A stretch of DNA of 64,000 bases from Spiroplasma phoeniceum (GTDB lineage Bacteria > Bacillota_I > Bacilli_A > Mycoplasmatales > Mycoplasmataceae), in assembly GCA_026239495.1 (NCBI GenBank), contig CP110830.1, positions 620,001 to 684,000 on the forward strand, read 5' to 3'. This document shows positions 63,927 through 64,000 of the stretch, piece after piece. The translations under genes were made by a program, and so were the position numbers. The notes under the pieces are model-generated. The model searched no databases, was not told the origin of the DNA, and saw only the letters and a list, made by a program, of their open reading frames with translations. Numbering within the stretch: the stretch's first letter is position 1; each line of letters starts with the position of its first letter.

Positions 63927-64000
63927 AAGATATTTATTAGTAATGAAAGATAAATATAGCCTAAATACTATATATTTTTATACATTTGATGAAGCGAGAA
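63919..64000 (+). CDS. MNKRYLLVMK-type protein, runs off the window
   Basis: MNKRYLLVMKDKYSLNTIYF..., the homologue of 39942-40112. Its start ATG is intact, unlike copy 1. End lies outside the window. Confidence 0.55.
   Translation, partial: MNKRYLLVMKDKYSLNTIYFYTFDEAR

Overview
The window reads as a mollicute of the genus Spiroplasma, most likely a plant- or insect-associated citri-group species. The DNA is extremely A+T rich, TGA must be read as tryptophan for every gene to stay open, and it carries two SpV1-type plectrovirus genomes. Standard-code translation cuts almost every gene at TGA; coordinates here use code 4.

Ordinary chromosomal genes are few: a PgsA–short-chain dehydrogenase fusion (12924-14423), a broken thiol peroxidase, tlyA and a neighbour (16.9-18.8 kb), an azoreductase and a frameshifted S1-domain protein (46.7-47.8 kb), and a two-gene operon for a 1220-residue SF1 helicase with a nuclease-like C-terminus plus a 498-residue partner (53.7-58.8 kb).

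The rest is mobile or viral. (1) Two head-to-tail plectrovirus genomes (18951-26659 and 26660-34368) carry an IS30-type transposase, a lipoprotein, a large ORF1-type virion protein, membrane proteins, a Zot-like ATPase, a coat-protein candidate and an origin-like intergenic region. Unit 2 looks intact; unit 1 has indels clustered in about 950 bp. (2) At least thirteen copies or fragments of a 1.07-kb IS5-family element occur in two subtypes (A and B), with a -1 frameshift heptamer and 3-bp target duplications; four copies look intact. There is also a 121-bp palindromic MITE made of two left ends. (3) Three IS3-type elements, an ISLre2 element and a chromosomal IS30 transposase are mostly decayed. 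(4) Remnants of a tailed phage include a terminase, a capsid-like protein and other structural genes, some of them duplicated. (5) A module present three times (2.2-11.9 kb split by IS elements, 39.5-41.3 kb inverted, 62.5-64 kb) couples a roughly 320-nt structured RNA, two GC-rich hairpins and a row of very small genes, including CxxC zinc-ribbon proteins.

The most interesting signals are the structured RNA with compensatory changes among its copies; the plectroviral lipoprotein that contains an exact 159-bp inverted copy of the virion-protein gene; the MITE; the repeated G-to-T (GAA to TAA, ATG to ATT) lesions that inactivate many genes; the PgsA-SDR fusion; and the helicase-nuclease operon as a possible defence system.
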